A stretch of 51,528 nucleotides of DNA, from the NCBI GenBank assembly GCA_022449945.1, contig JAKURM010000005.1, positions 1-51,528 of the forward strand, read 5' to 3'. How positions within the stretch are numbered: the stretch's first letter is position 1; every line of letters begins with the position of its first letter. Source of the stretch: Candidatus Thalassarchaeum sp. Lineage in GTDB: Archaea > Thermoplasmatota > Poseidoniia > Poseidoniales > Thalassarchaeaceae. A model generated the notes under the pieces. That model was not told the origin of the DNA, did not search any database, and saw only the letters and a list, made by a program, of their open reading frames with translations. The translations under genes and the position numbers were made by a program. Shown here in pieces: positions 9,509 to 19,863 of this stretch.

Positions 9509-12410
9509 TGATTGCCTCTGAGTCTCTACTGTCCAGGACGACCTTCAAAGGCGCTTCCAACCTTACATGCCTCAAACCCTTCTCCTCGGTCTCCGAATCC
9601 ATTGAATCAAGCCACTCCCAGTCTACCATGTCATCATTCATTATGGTCAGGTATCCTATGTTGAAAGTCACGATGTTTTGGAAGAAATGAGTACCTTGTG
9701 AAGGATCTACGTGTATGTCGGCCATGGGTGCTTCGACAATTGACTTAGCTCCCATGATCTGGTTCCACTGCACAGGAATTCCGAGAGAGGGGTCCGAAGA
9801 GCCCCATCTTCCAGGGCCAATCAGAAGGTATGGCCTGCCCTCCTCTCTAAGCTTGGCATCAATCTCCTCGATTAGGGGGACTAGGTCCAAGGTCCTCATT
9901 CTGTCCATGCGGTCTGGGTGTACGTAGATCACATCACAAATCCCCTCAATCACCCCGTTCCCAAGCGACTTGCTGCTGATGCACACTGCTCCCTCTCTAT
10001 CGACCTCGTCCAGTTTGATGTCTATGTCGACCGACTCGTCCATCAGGGGCCTGACTTGAAGTATCGCGAACTTCTTCACTCCCTTGGAATCGTCGACTTC
10101 TATGGCGAACTCGAGCTCAATGGGAGAGGCTAGGAAATCCTCGCATGTCTTCAGGACATGATTCAGAATTTGGGCAAGTGGGAACTTGTCGTGCTTCAGT
10201 ACTGGCGCGAAGGTCACCAACCTTGAACCACCTGCGCGCCTGATGGAATCAACAATGCGGTCATCAGAGGACACATACGTTGAACCGACAAGGGACAGCC
10301 TACCGTCTTCTTCGGCATCTGCCAGACTCAAGTGAAGCAGGTTCTCCACTTCTGCGACCCTAACGTCTCCTTCGTCCATGTCCATTGGAACTGCGAAGAA
10401 CCTGCTTTGCGAGGTTTCAATTATCGAATCTGTGCTATGGAACTGATGGATCCTCTTTGGCTGCCCCGGGCTGAACCTCAGGCATTTTCCTCCGGTAGAA
10501 ACCTGCCTCCCAAGTCCAATGCAAACTGCGGCTAATCCATCTTCCATCTTTAGTGGGTCTACGGGATAGTGGTTCCTGCTCCTTGCTGCACCGGAAATAT
10601 CTGGGTAGAACCTTCCATTGGATTCTCTTCCGACCACCTCTTGAATGACCACTGCCATTCGCTCGTCTTCTATGTTATTGGTGGTCGCGGTAACGTACGC
10701 CTTCGCACTGCTGTGGAATATTGACGCGTACACCAGTTTGATTGCTTGGAGCAGTCTTTTCATCCTAACATCCAATTCTGGGTGGTCATTGCCAATCATG
10801 TATGTAGCATAAACACCGGCGAATGGTTGGTGGCTAGAGTCTTCAAGTAGGCTAGATGAACGGACCGCTATTGGCCACTTTGTCTTGTCTAGCATATCTC
10901 TAATCTCATCCGTCTCTTCTTCTCCGAAGGAACCTCCAAGGAATGCCTCGTTGACCTCTTCGTCATTGCAATCGTTGTATGCAAACCTCGAGAGATCATT
11001 TCGGGAAATGAAATCACCGAAAATACCCGTTCCTATTACCACCGAATTCGGAACCACGAATTCCACCTCGGGAAAAGAATCCCCCAGTCTCAATTCTTCC
11101 ATCCTCGTGTAGAAGAATGCCAGTCCTCGACCCTTTCCACCAAGGCTACCTCGACCTATCCTCTGAAACCCAGATTTTTCGCTCCCCGAGTCGTGGTCAC
11201 GGATTGTCTGCCTCCTCACCCTGGCGATGTGTGACCTGATTGAATCCGAGACATATTTTCTTACTCCTTCCGAATCATCAAAGTCATCAAGCGTCATCGG
11301 TCTAATTGAAGCTGCCAGAGAAAACTCTGTCCTCGCCCTAAGCCAGTGTGAAAACTCGTTCCTCCGTGCATGGAACTCTATGGTCTCAATCGGCACATCG
11401 TCAACCAAGTCTGCCAGAGTCTCGAGGTTCGAGGCCCTGCATATCTCACTTCCCTCAGGAGTCCTGAATATGAAATCACCGAAACTCATCTCCTCAAGCA
11501 TGAACTCCTCGATCCTCTGGTAGAGTAACGGGTCCTCCTTATGCAGGAAAGGAACCTCCAATGCCTCCGCTTCTTCCTTGAGCTCGATGTTCTTTGACTG
11601 GAGGAGAATAGGCAGATATCTATGCCCGCTTTTTGCATATTTTACCAATTCCAGTCCTGCAACGTCCCTTTCACCAGATTGATTTGGGAACCTGCCATCG
11701 GTGAAAACTCCGATTATATTCCTCGAGTACTTGTCGATTATCTCCTTGGCCGAGTCCATATCGGATGCAAGCAGTATCTTAGCCCTAGCCCTAAGCCTTA
11801 GGAGCTTCTCGTGCAGATTCCCCCCGTCACCGATCAGTCTACTGGTCTGCCTGACTAGTTGAGTGTAGAGTAGGGGGAGATACGCAGAATAGAATCTACG
11901 ACTATCTTCTACAAGAAGAATAACTTGCACGTCCCCCTCCCTTACATCATTCTCGACGTTTTTCTCGTCTTCTATCAACTTGCAAATAGAAAGCAAAATC
12001 CTGCTATCTCCTCCCCAGACGAAAATCCTGTCTATTCCATCCCCTGTCTCCAGAGTAGCCAACTCTCGGGTATTCTGACTCAGTAATACCACTGGGATAC
12101 CTTCATGAATGTCTTTTACCATATTAGCGAATGTATTCGCATCCATCATTCCTACCTTTGACATTGTGATGATTAAGTCGAATTTTCTGGTATTCAGAAG
12201 TCCCATTGCGTCTTCTGCATCCGGGCTGTGAATTATCCTAGGGGCTTGCGATAGGTTCAGAATTGAATATTCTTCTTGGAGAATCTCTGCAAGGTATCCC
12301 GACTCTTCGAGAATATATCGATCGAATTGACTAGCAACAAGTAGAACTTCCCTTACCCGGTATGGCGTCAGGCGCTCGAACTTGTTCCAGTCTGTTAAGC
12401 TCCCGTCCAT
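9498..12410 (-). CDS. PEP-synthase/PPDK-type ATP-grasp (PEP/pyruvate-binding) domain protein with N-terminal receiver-like domains
   Basis: GRGSLGGKGRGLAFFYTRM, WPIAVRSSSLLEDSSHQPFAGVYATYM, ...GLGRQVSTGGKCLRFSPG, and C-terminal LLIGPGRWGSSDPSLGIPVQWNQIMGAKSIVEAP; N-terminal VREVLLVASQFDRYILEESGYL and VQVILLVEDSRRFYSAYLPLL resemble receiver domains. Overlaps helicase start by 11 nt. Confidence 0.8.
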   Translation of the reverse strand: MDGSLTDWNKFERLTPYRVREVLLVASQFDRYILEESGYLAEILQEEYSILNLSQAPRIIHSPDAEDAMGLLNTRKFDLIITMSKVGMMDANTFANMVKDIHEGIPVVLLSQNTRELATLETGDGIDRIFVWGGDSRILLSICKLIEDEKNVENDVREGDVQVILLVEDSRRFYSAYLPLLYTQLVRQTSRLIGDGGNLHEKLLRLRARAKILLASDMDSAKEIIDKYSRNIIGVFTDGRFPNQSGERDVAGLELVKYAKSGHRYLPILLQSKNIELKEEAEALEVPFLHKEDPLLYQRIEEFMLEEMSFGDFIFRTPEGSEICRASNLETLADLVDDVPIETIEFHARRNEFSHWLRARTEFSLAASIRPMTLDDFDDSEGVRKYVSDSIRSHIARVRRQTIRDHDSGSEKSGFQRIGRGSLGGKGRGLAFFYTRMEELRLGDSFPEVEFVVPNSVVIGTGIFGDFISRNDLSRFAYNDCNDEEVNEAFLGGSFGEEETDEIRDMLDKTKWPIAVRSSSLLEDSSHQPFAGVYATYMIGNDHPELDVRMKRLLQAIKLVYASIFHSSAKAYVTATTNNIEDERMAVVIQEVVGRESNGRFYPDISGAARSRNHYPVDPLKMEDGLAAVCIGLGRQVSTGGKCLRFSPGQPKRIHQFHSTDSIIETSQSRFFAVPMDMDEGDVRVAEVENLLHLSLADAEEDGRLSLVGSTYVSSDDRIVDSIRRAGGSRLVTFAPVLKHDKFPLAQILNHVLKTCEDFLASPIELEFAIEVDDSKGVKKFAILQVRPLMDESVDIDIKLDEVDREGAVCISSKSLGNGVIEGICDVIYVHPDRMDRMRTLDLVPLIEEIDAKLREEGRPYLLIGPGRWGSSDPSLGIPVQWNQIMGAKSIVEAPMADIHVDPSQGTHFFQNIVTFNIGYLTIMNDDMVDWEWLDSMDSETEEKGLRHVRLEAPLKVVLDSRDSEAIIVR

Positions 12411-12459
12411 GTGTTATGTCTCCGTGACGGCATCGCATTTCAGAAGACCGGAGGGTTGC

Positions 12460-12477
12460 CCCGCACGTGAGTGCGGG
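12460..12477. repeat. Perfect 7-bp inverted repeat (CCCGCAC-GTGA-GTGCGGG) between the small ORF and the ATP-grasp gene
   Basis: Arms 12460-12466 and 12471-12477, 4-nt loop; in the intergenic leader of the 970-aa gene. Confidence 0.75.
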
Positions 12478-12496
12478 ACGTGTGTGTGTGCTGAGT

Positions 12497-12688
12497 CTAA
12501 CTCTTGTCAATAATCCTGCGGATTCTGGGTGCCTGCTTGGAACCGTAGCCTACTGCATTTGACAGTTTGGCCCTGTCCCTGACCTTCCTAAGTCCGCTCC
12601 CGAATCCCCTTGATCCGGTTGAATTTTGGTTGGGGGAGCGGTTGTCCCGCTCCCCCGTGTTTTTGTTGTGCATCCCATCATCGCTCAA
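12497..12688 (-). CDS. Small basic hypothetical protein (TTG start, or ATG at 12673)
   Basis: Fills the gap between two minus-strand genes; Arg/Lys-rich C-terminus GLRKVRDRAKLSNAVGYGSKQAPRIRRIIDKS; AGG-rich Arg usage as in neighbouring genes. Overlaps a strong hairpin, so coding status is uncertain. Confidence 0.45.
   Translation of the reverse strand: MSDDGMHNKNTGERDNRSPNQNSTGSRGFGSGLRKVRDRAKLSNAVGYGSKQAPRIRRIIDKS
12632..12656. repeat. Perfect 10-bp inverted repeat (GGGGGAGCGG-TTGTC-CCGCTCCCCC)
   Basis: Arms 12632-12641 and 12647-12656, 5-nt loop; lies inside the small ORF. Confidence 0.8.
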
Positions 12689-12697
12689 TCTCTCACC

Positions 12698-13063
12698 TTA
12701 AGCGTTCGAATCTTCGTCAAATCTAGAGCGCAGGTCGTCCATTCGCCTCTTCAGGAGCTCCCCGACGGTCGCCCCTTGGATCATTTCTTTGCTAATCGTC
12801 TCCCTAGCAGCCTGCCTCAGTACAACGTCTGCAGTCTCCCCGACGATCTTACAGTAGTCTCGTAGTCGTATAGTGAGGTCCGGGCCAAGGTTGACTTCCA
12901 CCCTGTCTCCTTGCCCTGGCAGGGGGATGGCAAGCATTCTTCTGACTGCCTCCCTTATTACGTCAGACCTGTTCCTCATTCCGTCAAATCCTACCAACCT
13001 GTCTAATTCCATCAGGTGGTCTTCTGGAATTCTTAGCGAGACCATTGGACTGTTGCCTGCCAT
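12698..13063 (-). CDS. Ribbon-helix-helix (CopG/NikR-like) transcriptional regulator
   Basis: N-terminal MVSLRIPEDHLMELDRLVGFDGMRNRSDVIREAVRRML matches the RHH pattern (beta strand, then helices with RSDVIREAVRR). Confidence 0.8.
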   Translation of the reverse strand: MAGNSPMVSLRIPEDHLMELDRLVGFDGMRNRSDVIREAVRRMLAIPLPGQGDRVEVNLGPDLTIRLRDYCKIVGETADVVLRQAARETISKEMIQGATVGELLKRRMDDLRSRFDEDSNA

Positions 13064-13104
13064 CTCCGGTTCCTCCTGAGTTTACGAGACACTGGGGTGG
13101 CATA

Positions 13105-13146
13105 TAATTGTATTGCAATTGAAATACAATTGAAAGACAATATAAT
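13105..13146. promoter_or_regulatory. Putative RHH operator: CAATTGAAA-type motif repeated with 11-bp period, plus 9-bp inverted repeat
   Basis: TAATTGTAT / GCAATTGAAAT / ACAATTGAAAG / ACAATATAATT at 11-bp phasing; AATTGTATT (13106-13114) and AATACAATT (13123-13131) are perfect inverted repeats; located in the divergent RHH/HD intergenic region. Confidence 0.6.
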
Positions 13147-13162
13147 TGATTTCCGATGACTT

Positions 13163-14539
13163 ATGTTTTACAACTTCAGTTCGATTGAAGGCATGGCGGC
13201 GTTTGGGTCGACCGGTGCTGCTGTGAAAATTATCAACGATGCAATCCATGGCCAGTTCAAGTTGGAGGGGGTTACTGAGGAACTCCTGGGGACTCCCGAG
13301 ATCAATAAGCTAAGCCACATCAAGCAATTGGGGCTTGCCCATCTGGTCTTTCCAGGTGCCCATCACACTAGGTTTGAACACTCGATGGGAGCCTCCCACA
13401 TCGCAGGAATGATGGCCGATTCTGTAGGCTTGGGCCAATATGAGAAGTCGACCCTGGAAGTAGCGGCAATGTTGCATGACGTCGGCCACGGCCCCTACTC
13501 TCACACACTTGAACACATCCTAAGTGAGAGGGGAGGCAAGGACCACATGTCCGTTACTGAAGGGATAATAATGGGGGATTACGATGTATTGATCGAAGGA
13601 GAGGGCAGACCGTTATCGAACCGAGACTCAATCCCAGAAATTCTCGAAAGAAACGGCCTCGAACCAAAACAGGTTGCTTCACTAATTAGGGGCCCCGATG
13701 CATCAGGAAAGGAACGTTCTCTAACCAATTGGACAGAAGGAATGTCGGATTTCTCTGGGGAAGACAAAACAATGGCACACTTGATTCACGGTTCGGTGGA
13801 TTGTGATCAGTTAGACTTCCTCCTTAGGGACTCTCATTTCACAGGAGTTAAGCATGGAGTAGTAGACTTGCACCCTCTTGTTGGATCGTTGGGGAGCCAA
13901 GGGGGTGACGTGGTGGTTGATCAGGGTGGTCTTTCCGCATTGGAAGGCATGCTTCTTGCAAGGGGGCTAATGTACAGTTCAGTTTACTTCCACCGCGTCA
14001 CGAGAGTGACAGAGGTCATGCTCTCCAGGGCAGTCGAGAAGGCAGGGGACAACCTTCCCGATTCCCTTGATCTCCAGAGACGCGTCGATGCTGAAATCTG
14101 GGGTGCTCTTTCGGATTCGGGGGGGTTCGCCAAGGACATGATTACCCGTCTGAAATACAGGAGGCTTCTGAAAGTCTGCCTGAGTAGGAGAAAGGAGGAC
14201 CTTTCCAAGGAAAATATTGAGTTCCTGGCATCTCTGGCCAATGACTCAAAGGCCAGAAGGACACTAGAGGATGAACTAGCTCATCGTTCAGGCCTGGAAC
14301 CGGGTTATGTCGCAATTGACGTTCCTAGTGTCAAACTTCTCCTATCCGAACCTAGAATGTCACAGGTCGATGTGAGGATCGTAGGTGATGATGGGAAAAC
14401 AAGGTGGTTGAGGGAGATGACCCCTATGGCCGATGCTCTGAAGAAAAGGCAGGTAAGCCAGGATGTTGTATACGTAATGACTGTACCAGGTTCAGAGAAG
14501 AAAGTCGCCGAAATAGCAGAAAGGCATCTATTCTCATAG
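13163..14539 (+). CDS. HD-domain phosphohydrolase (SAMHD1/dGTPase-like superfamily)
   Basis: HIKQLGLAHLVFPGAHHTRFEHSMGASHIAGMM...AAMLHDVGHGPYSHTLEHIL...DCDQLDFLLRDSHFTGVKHG. Confidence 0.85.
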   Translation: MFYNFSSIEGMAAFGSTGAAVKIINDAIHGQFKLEGVTEELLGTPEINKLSHIKQLGLAHLVFPGAHHTRFEHSMGASHIAGMMADSVGLGQYEKSTLEVAAMLHDVGHGPYSHTLEHILSERGGKDHMSVTEGIIMGDYDVLIEGEGRPLSNRDSIPEILERNGLEPKQVASLIRGPDASGKERSLTNWTEGMSDFSGEDKTMAHLIHGSVDCDQLDFLLRDSHFTGVKHGVVDLHPLVGSLGSQGGDVVVDQGGLSALEGMLLARGLMYSSVYFHRVTRVTEVMLSRAVEKAGDNLPDSLDLQRRVDAEIWGALSDSGGFAKDMITRLKYRRLLKVCLSRRKEDLSKENIEFLASLANDSKARRTLEDELAHRSGLEPGYVAIDVPSVKLLLSEPRMSQVDVRIVGDDGKTRWLREMTPMADALKKRQVSQDVVYVMTVPGSEKKVAEIAERHLFS

Positions 14540-14582
14540 TCCCTTCTCGCTCACTGGACCTTTGGAACATTGAAAAGGGTGA

Positions 14583-15995
<1,413 letters not shown>

Positions 15996-16016
15996 TTACT
16001 CGTAGTATGAATCTAG

Positions 16017-17705
16017 TCATTCGTCCTCTCTAGAATTGGCTACAAACGCATATCCGGCAATGCCAGTTCCAATCAAAAGTGCGATCATAATTGGCACAAC
16101 CAATCGACTACCCTCATCTTCACTCGCGTCTGACCAAGTCACGATCCCACTTGTCATCACTCCCCCACCGAAGGATGAATCATCCACGAGTTGCGTTGGA
16201 GTCAGAATTCTGCAAGAAAGGAAATCATCACCCACTGCAGTTGTTCTCCAACTGAAGGAAATCGAGGCTTGGGAACCAGGTCCCACCAAAGTACTGGGGA
16301 ATGAAGGGGAGATCTGGGCAGTTTCCCCAGTGCTATTCCCATCGCAGTTGATGGCTAGCGATGCAGCAGCAGTCCCGGTATTGGAAAGTACAGCTTCTAC
16401 TTCCACCGACTCTCCAATCTGGACAGAATCGACGGTATTTCCATCTTCATCTAAGGTGGTAACCGAAATCCACTCAATGTGAGGTGTGCCTTGGTCTACT
16501 ACGACTACAGAATCCAAACCAAGATCAAACTGGCCGCCACCATAGTTGCTTATTCCCGAGGCTTCAGGATTCCATGCCGTCCTGTAGTCAGTAATTGTCA
16601 CCACGGCCTGCTCGACCCATATCGAATCGTCTTCCCAAGTATTGTGCTCTGACCATGCTATCTCGACCACTCTCTCCCTTCCGCCATCGATGAAGGAAAC
16701 TCCCATTTCGTTACTGAAGTTGGAATAGCTAGGAAATTTATGCATCCCGGATATCTCGTATGTGACGAACATTGCATCGAAGGAAAGACTCTGGCCGGAT
16801 ATCCTCCTCTCCCACTTGTCGGTTAATCCGCCGGAACCGCTCACACCTTCTCCCCAGATGATTGATGAATGTGCCATGGCCCTGACGTCATGATCATCTG
16901 TACTGTTTGTGATTTGCGTATTTCCCCCTAGGTGAATTCCTGCATCATCGCTAGTCAATATGATCGGTCCGACCCTATCAAGAGATGAATCGTTAATGTG
17001 AATACTTCCCGATGAGGAGATATGTCCCCCGAATACTGAAGAGACAATTGACTCCATGGAACCATCAATATCGATAGTGAACCCAGGTTCGCCATTAATC
17101 ATCATATTTCTATGGGAGAAATCTGCAGCATCGGACCAGACCCTCTCTTGGCCACCCTTCTCAACACTGATCTCGCCAAGAGAAATCGGATGGCAAAGCG
17201 GACCAGTAAACCCCACCCACGTATCAACCGGGCCGTTTCCGAGAGGAATGAAATCCTCATCGCCACTCAGGTCCTTAGTATCGTTTCCAAAATGGGCAAT
17301 TACGCCGTCCAGCGTGAATCCTTGAATCGGCCGTACATACATCCTAACATTCTGGTCGGAGGCTGAAGAGGCCAATACTGCCGACCTGTTCCCTTCGTCA
17401 CAATATCCGAATCCGGCTAATCCAGATGGGGGTTGGCTTGCACTTAATCCCGAATTTTCTAGAGTCAATGAGGATGTTGAATCGACATAGATATTGACTC
17501 CATTGCTAATATCTACTTGCGAATTTACTAATGATAGTGAACCCCCGTTAACTACTCTGACATTCTGTGATAGCGTCATGTCGTCCGACCATGATATATT
17601 CGACTCGATGATGATGTCATCTCCTTCCGCTACAGCATTACACGGAATGAAGGCAACTGAGAATAATAGTACGAGGCACAACGTAATCGGATTTCTTCTG
17701 TTCAT
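16017..17705 (-). CDS. Secreted/membrane-anchored surface protein with CARDB-like C-terminal domain and TM anchor
   Basis: Signal peptide MNRRNPITLCLVLLFSVAFIPCNAVAEGDD (start at 17705 preferred over 17741); ...VQIGESVEVEAVLSNTGTAAASLAINCDGNSTGE; C-terminal VVPIMIALLIGTGIAGYAFVANSREDE. Confidence 0.75.
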   Translation of the reverse strand: MNRRNPITLCLVLLFSVAFIPCNAVAEGDDIIIESNISWSDDMTLSQNVRVVNGGSLSLVNSQVDISNGVNIYVDSTSSLTLENSGLSASQPPSGLAGFGYCDEGNRSAVLASSASDQNVRMYVRPIQGFTLDGVIAHFGNDTKDLSGDEDFIPLGNGPVDTWVGFTGPLCHPISLGEISVEKGGQERVWSDAADFSHRNMMINGEPGFTIDIDGSMESIVSSVFGGHISSSGSIHINDSSLDRVGPIILTSDDAGIHLGGNTQITNSTDDHDVRAMAHSSIIWGEGVSGSGGLTDKWERRISGQSLSFDAMFVTYEISGMHKFPSYSNFSNEMGVSFIDGGRERVVEIAWSEHNTWEDDSIWVEQAVVTITDYRTAWNPEASGISNYGGGQFDLGLDSVVVVDQGTPHIEWISVTTLDEDGNTVDSVQIGESVEVEAVLSNTGTAAASLAINCDGNSTGETAQISPSFPSTLVGPGSQASISFSWRTTAVGDDFLSCRILTPTQLVDDSSFGGGVMTSGIVTWSDASEDEGSRLVVPIMIALLIGTGIAGYAFVANSREDE

Positions 17706-17823
17706 TGCCAATCCGTCCCGACAGTAGGCCATGAATATCACCCCTCCGGACTCAATCTTTCCACAGATTCTTCTCTTCCGTAATCGTGCGAAGGTTCATC
17801 CTCCGAATTTCACTGCCACGGGC

Positions 17824-18507
17824 ATGTCATCGAATTCACTTCCTTGGGATGACCCCTTTATCGCACCACTTCTGGTGCTCTGGCTATATCTCCCAGGATA
17901 CCTTTCCAATACTGCTGCAATGCTAGGTGGAAAGTGGATTCCCGATTTGACAGGAATCCCCGTATTCAATATTGATGGAGGCAGGGTGATGTCAGATGGG
18001 AACCGAGTTTTGGGGGATGGCAAGACATGGAATGGTCTAATCGGGGGAACCATAGGAGGGGGCCTATTGGGGGTCCTAACTCATTCAATTTCGAATGGAA
18101 ATTCAGTGGATTCTGCTCCATTCCTCGACCCACTCTCGACATATGGGACGAACTCCTCGGAGATCTCAGATTCATGGTTCTACTTCGGAGGAGAATCGGT
18201 TACTGCATTCACAATCGGATGTGTTCTTGGATTTGGGTGCCTGGTGGGCGACTCAGCGGGGTCCTTCGTCAAGCGCCGACTAGGTCACAAGAGGGAGGGA
18301 GACGTTAGCTCACAGGCCCCTCTGCTAGACACCCTTCCCTTTGCAATCTCTGCGTTTCTGTTCGGACAACTATTTCTAAGCCCGTCAATAGTTGGAAGCT
18401 CCGAGCTACTAATGGGTATGGCCATACTTCTCATTCTTACCCCTATTATGCACCGGTCTTTCAACGTCTTAGGATATCGACTTGGGCTAAAGTCTGTTCC
18501 ATACTAG
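17824..18507 (+). CDS. carS: CDP-archaeol synthase (CDP-2,3-bis-(O-geranylgeranyl)-sn-glycerol synthase)
   Basis: LYLPGYLSNTAAMLGG...NIDGGRVMSDGNRVLGDGKTWNGLIGGTIGGG...GCLVGDSAGSFVKRRLGHKREG; start chosen at in-frame ATG 17824 (ORF open from 17731). Confidence 0.8.
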   Translation: MSSNSLPWDDPFIAPLLVLWLYLPGYLSNTAAMLGGKWIPDLTGIPVFNIDGGRVMSDGNRVLGDGKTWNGLIGGTIGGGLLGVLTHSISNGNSVDSAPFLDPLSTYGTNSSEISDSWFYFGGESVTAFTIGCVLGFGCLVGDSAGSFVKRRLGHKREGDVSSQAPLLDTLPFAISAFLFGQLFLSPSIVGSSELLMGMAILLILTPIMHRSFNVLGYRLGLKSVPY

Positions 18508-18556
18508 GCAGACCGCATATCGGAATCCATTATCAGCCACATTACTAGCGCAAACC

Positions 18557-19831
18557 GTGGTTCCTTTCGAGGTGTTGGTGGTAGGAAGCGGCGGAAGGGA
18601 GCATGCATTGGCTATCGGGCTTTCAGAGAGCACCTCTGTCTCAGTTGTACATTGCTGTCCAGGAAATGCCGGGACCTCAATGGTCGGCATTAACCACGAT
18701 GTGTCTGCATCAGACATTGATGCCATTGTCTCCCTTTCTCTCGAACTCGGTGTTGGACTTGTCGTGGTGGGACCAGAGGCACCACTTGTTTCAGGACTAG
18801 CAGACCAGCTTAGAGCCCAATCCATTCCTTGCTTTGGCCCTCATTCCGAGGGCGCAATGCTTGAGGGTTCCAAGTTGAACGCAAAGAAGGTCATGCAATC
18901 TATAGGGGTGCCCACGGGTGGATTTGAGATTGTGAAAGAGCAATCGATGATCGAACCGACATTGGACTCATTCGAGCCTCCTTGGGTAGTGAAGAGAGAC
19001 GTTCTAGCCGGGGGAAAGGGAGTTACTGTTACTTCTTCTAGGTCAGAGGCATCTAAATCGGTCCGCGAGGCAATAGATGAAGATGGATTCGCCTTGGTCG
19101 AGCAATTTCTTTCTGGAGAAGAGGCATCAGTCCTCGTAATCATGGATGAGTCTGGATACATAATGCTCCCCCCAAGTCAGGATCACAAGAGGGCATCGGA
19201 CGGTGACGAGGGACCGAATACGGGCGGAATGGGGGCCTATGCTCCCGCTCCCATTGCAACTCCAACAGTATTGACCAGAGTCAGAGAAGAGATAGTGGAA
19301 CCAATGCACCATTTTCTCCGTAACGAGACTATACCATACAGAGGGTGCTTGTATGTCGGGCTGATGATTGATTCGAATGGTTCCCCTAGTGTTGTTGAGT
19401 TCAACGTCAGGCTTGGAGACCCAGAAGCCCAGGTGACAATTCCTCTGATTGAGTCGGATCTAGGACTCCTTCTTTTGGCCTCGGCAAGTGGGGAGATTTC
19501 AGAGATGGAAGTAGAATTCCGCCCCATGAATTCCACTACCGTAGTCTTGGCATCGGAGGGATATCCGGGAGAAGTTTTTACGGGGAGGAAAATTTCTGGC
19601 TGGGATGTTCAAATCGAGGAAGGCCAGGTTTCCGGTTTTGTCCACCTAGCTGGAGCAAATTTCGATAGCGACGGACTTCTATTATCCAGTGGGGGAAGGG
19701 TCCTGTCGGCAACCGGATTAGCACCTACATTGGAAGAGGCACTGGAGGCAGCATACCAGATAATCGACGGAATCGCGCTTGAAGGCTCCCACTACCGCTC
19801 TGACATCGGATTTAGGGCCCTTTCGCGTTGA
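18557..19831 (+). CDS. purD: Phosphoribosylamine--glycine ligase
   Basis: EVLVVGSGGREHALAIGL...VVVGPEAPLVSGLADQLRAQSIPCFGPHSEGAMLEGSKLNAKKVM...HKRASDGDEGPNTGGMGAYAPAP...EFNVRLGDPEAQV; GTG start. Confidence 0.95.
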   Translation: MVPFEVLVVGSGGREHALAIGLSESTSVSVVHCCPGNAGTSMVGINHDVSASDIDAIVSLSLELGVGLVVVGPEAPLVSGLADQLRAQSIPCFGPHSEGAMLEGSKLNAKKVMQSIGVPTGGFEIVKEQSMIEPTLDSFEPPWVVKRDVLAGGKGVTVTSSRSEASKSVREAIDEDGFALVEQFLSGEEASVLVIMDESGYIMLPPSQDHKRASDGDEGPNTGGMGAYAPAPIATPTVLTRVREEIVEPMHHFLRNETIPYRGCLYVGLMIDSNGSPSVVEFNVRLGDPEAQVTIPLIESDLGLLLLASASGEISEMEVEFRPMNSTTVVLASEGYPGEVFTGRKISGWDVQIEEGQVSGFVHLAGANFDSDGLLLSSGGRVLSATGLAPTLEEALEAAYQIIDGIALEGSHYRSDIGFRALSR

Positions 19832-19863
19832 TTTCTGCTATGTTTGGACTGCCCCCCAATTCC

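Noticed and set aside
12632-12670. Rho-independent-type terminator on the + strand (GC hairpin followed by GTGTTTTTG)
   Set aside because: No + strand gene lies upstream to terminate and the interval is transcribed on the minus strand; kept only as a structured-element finding.
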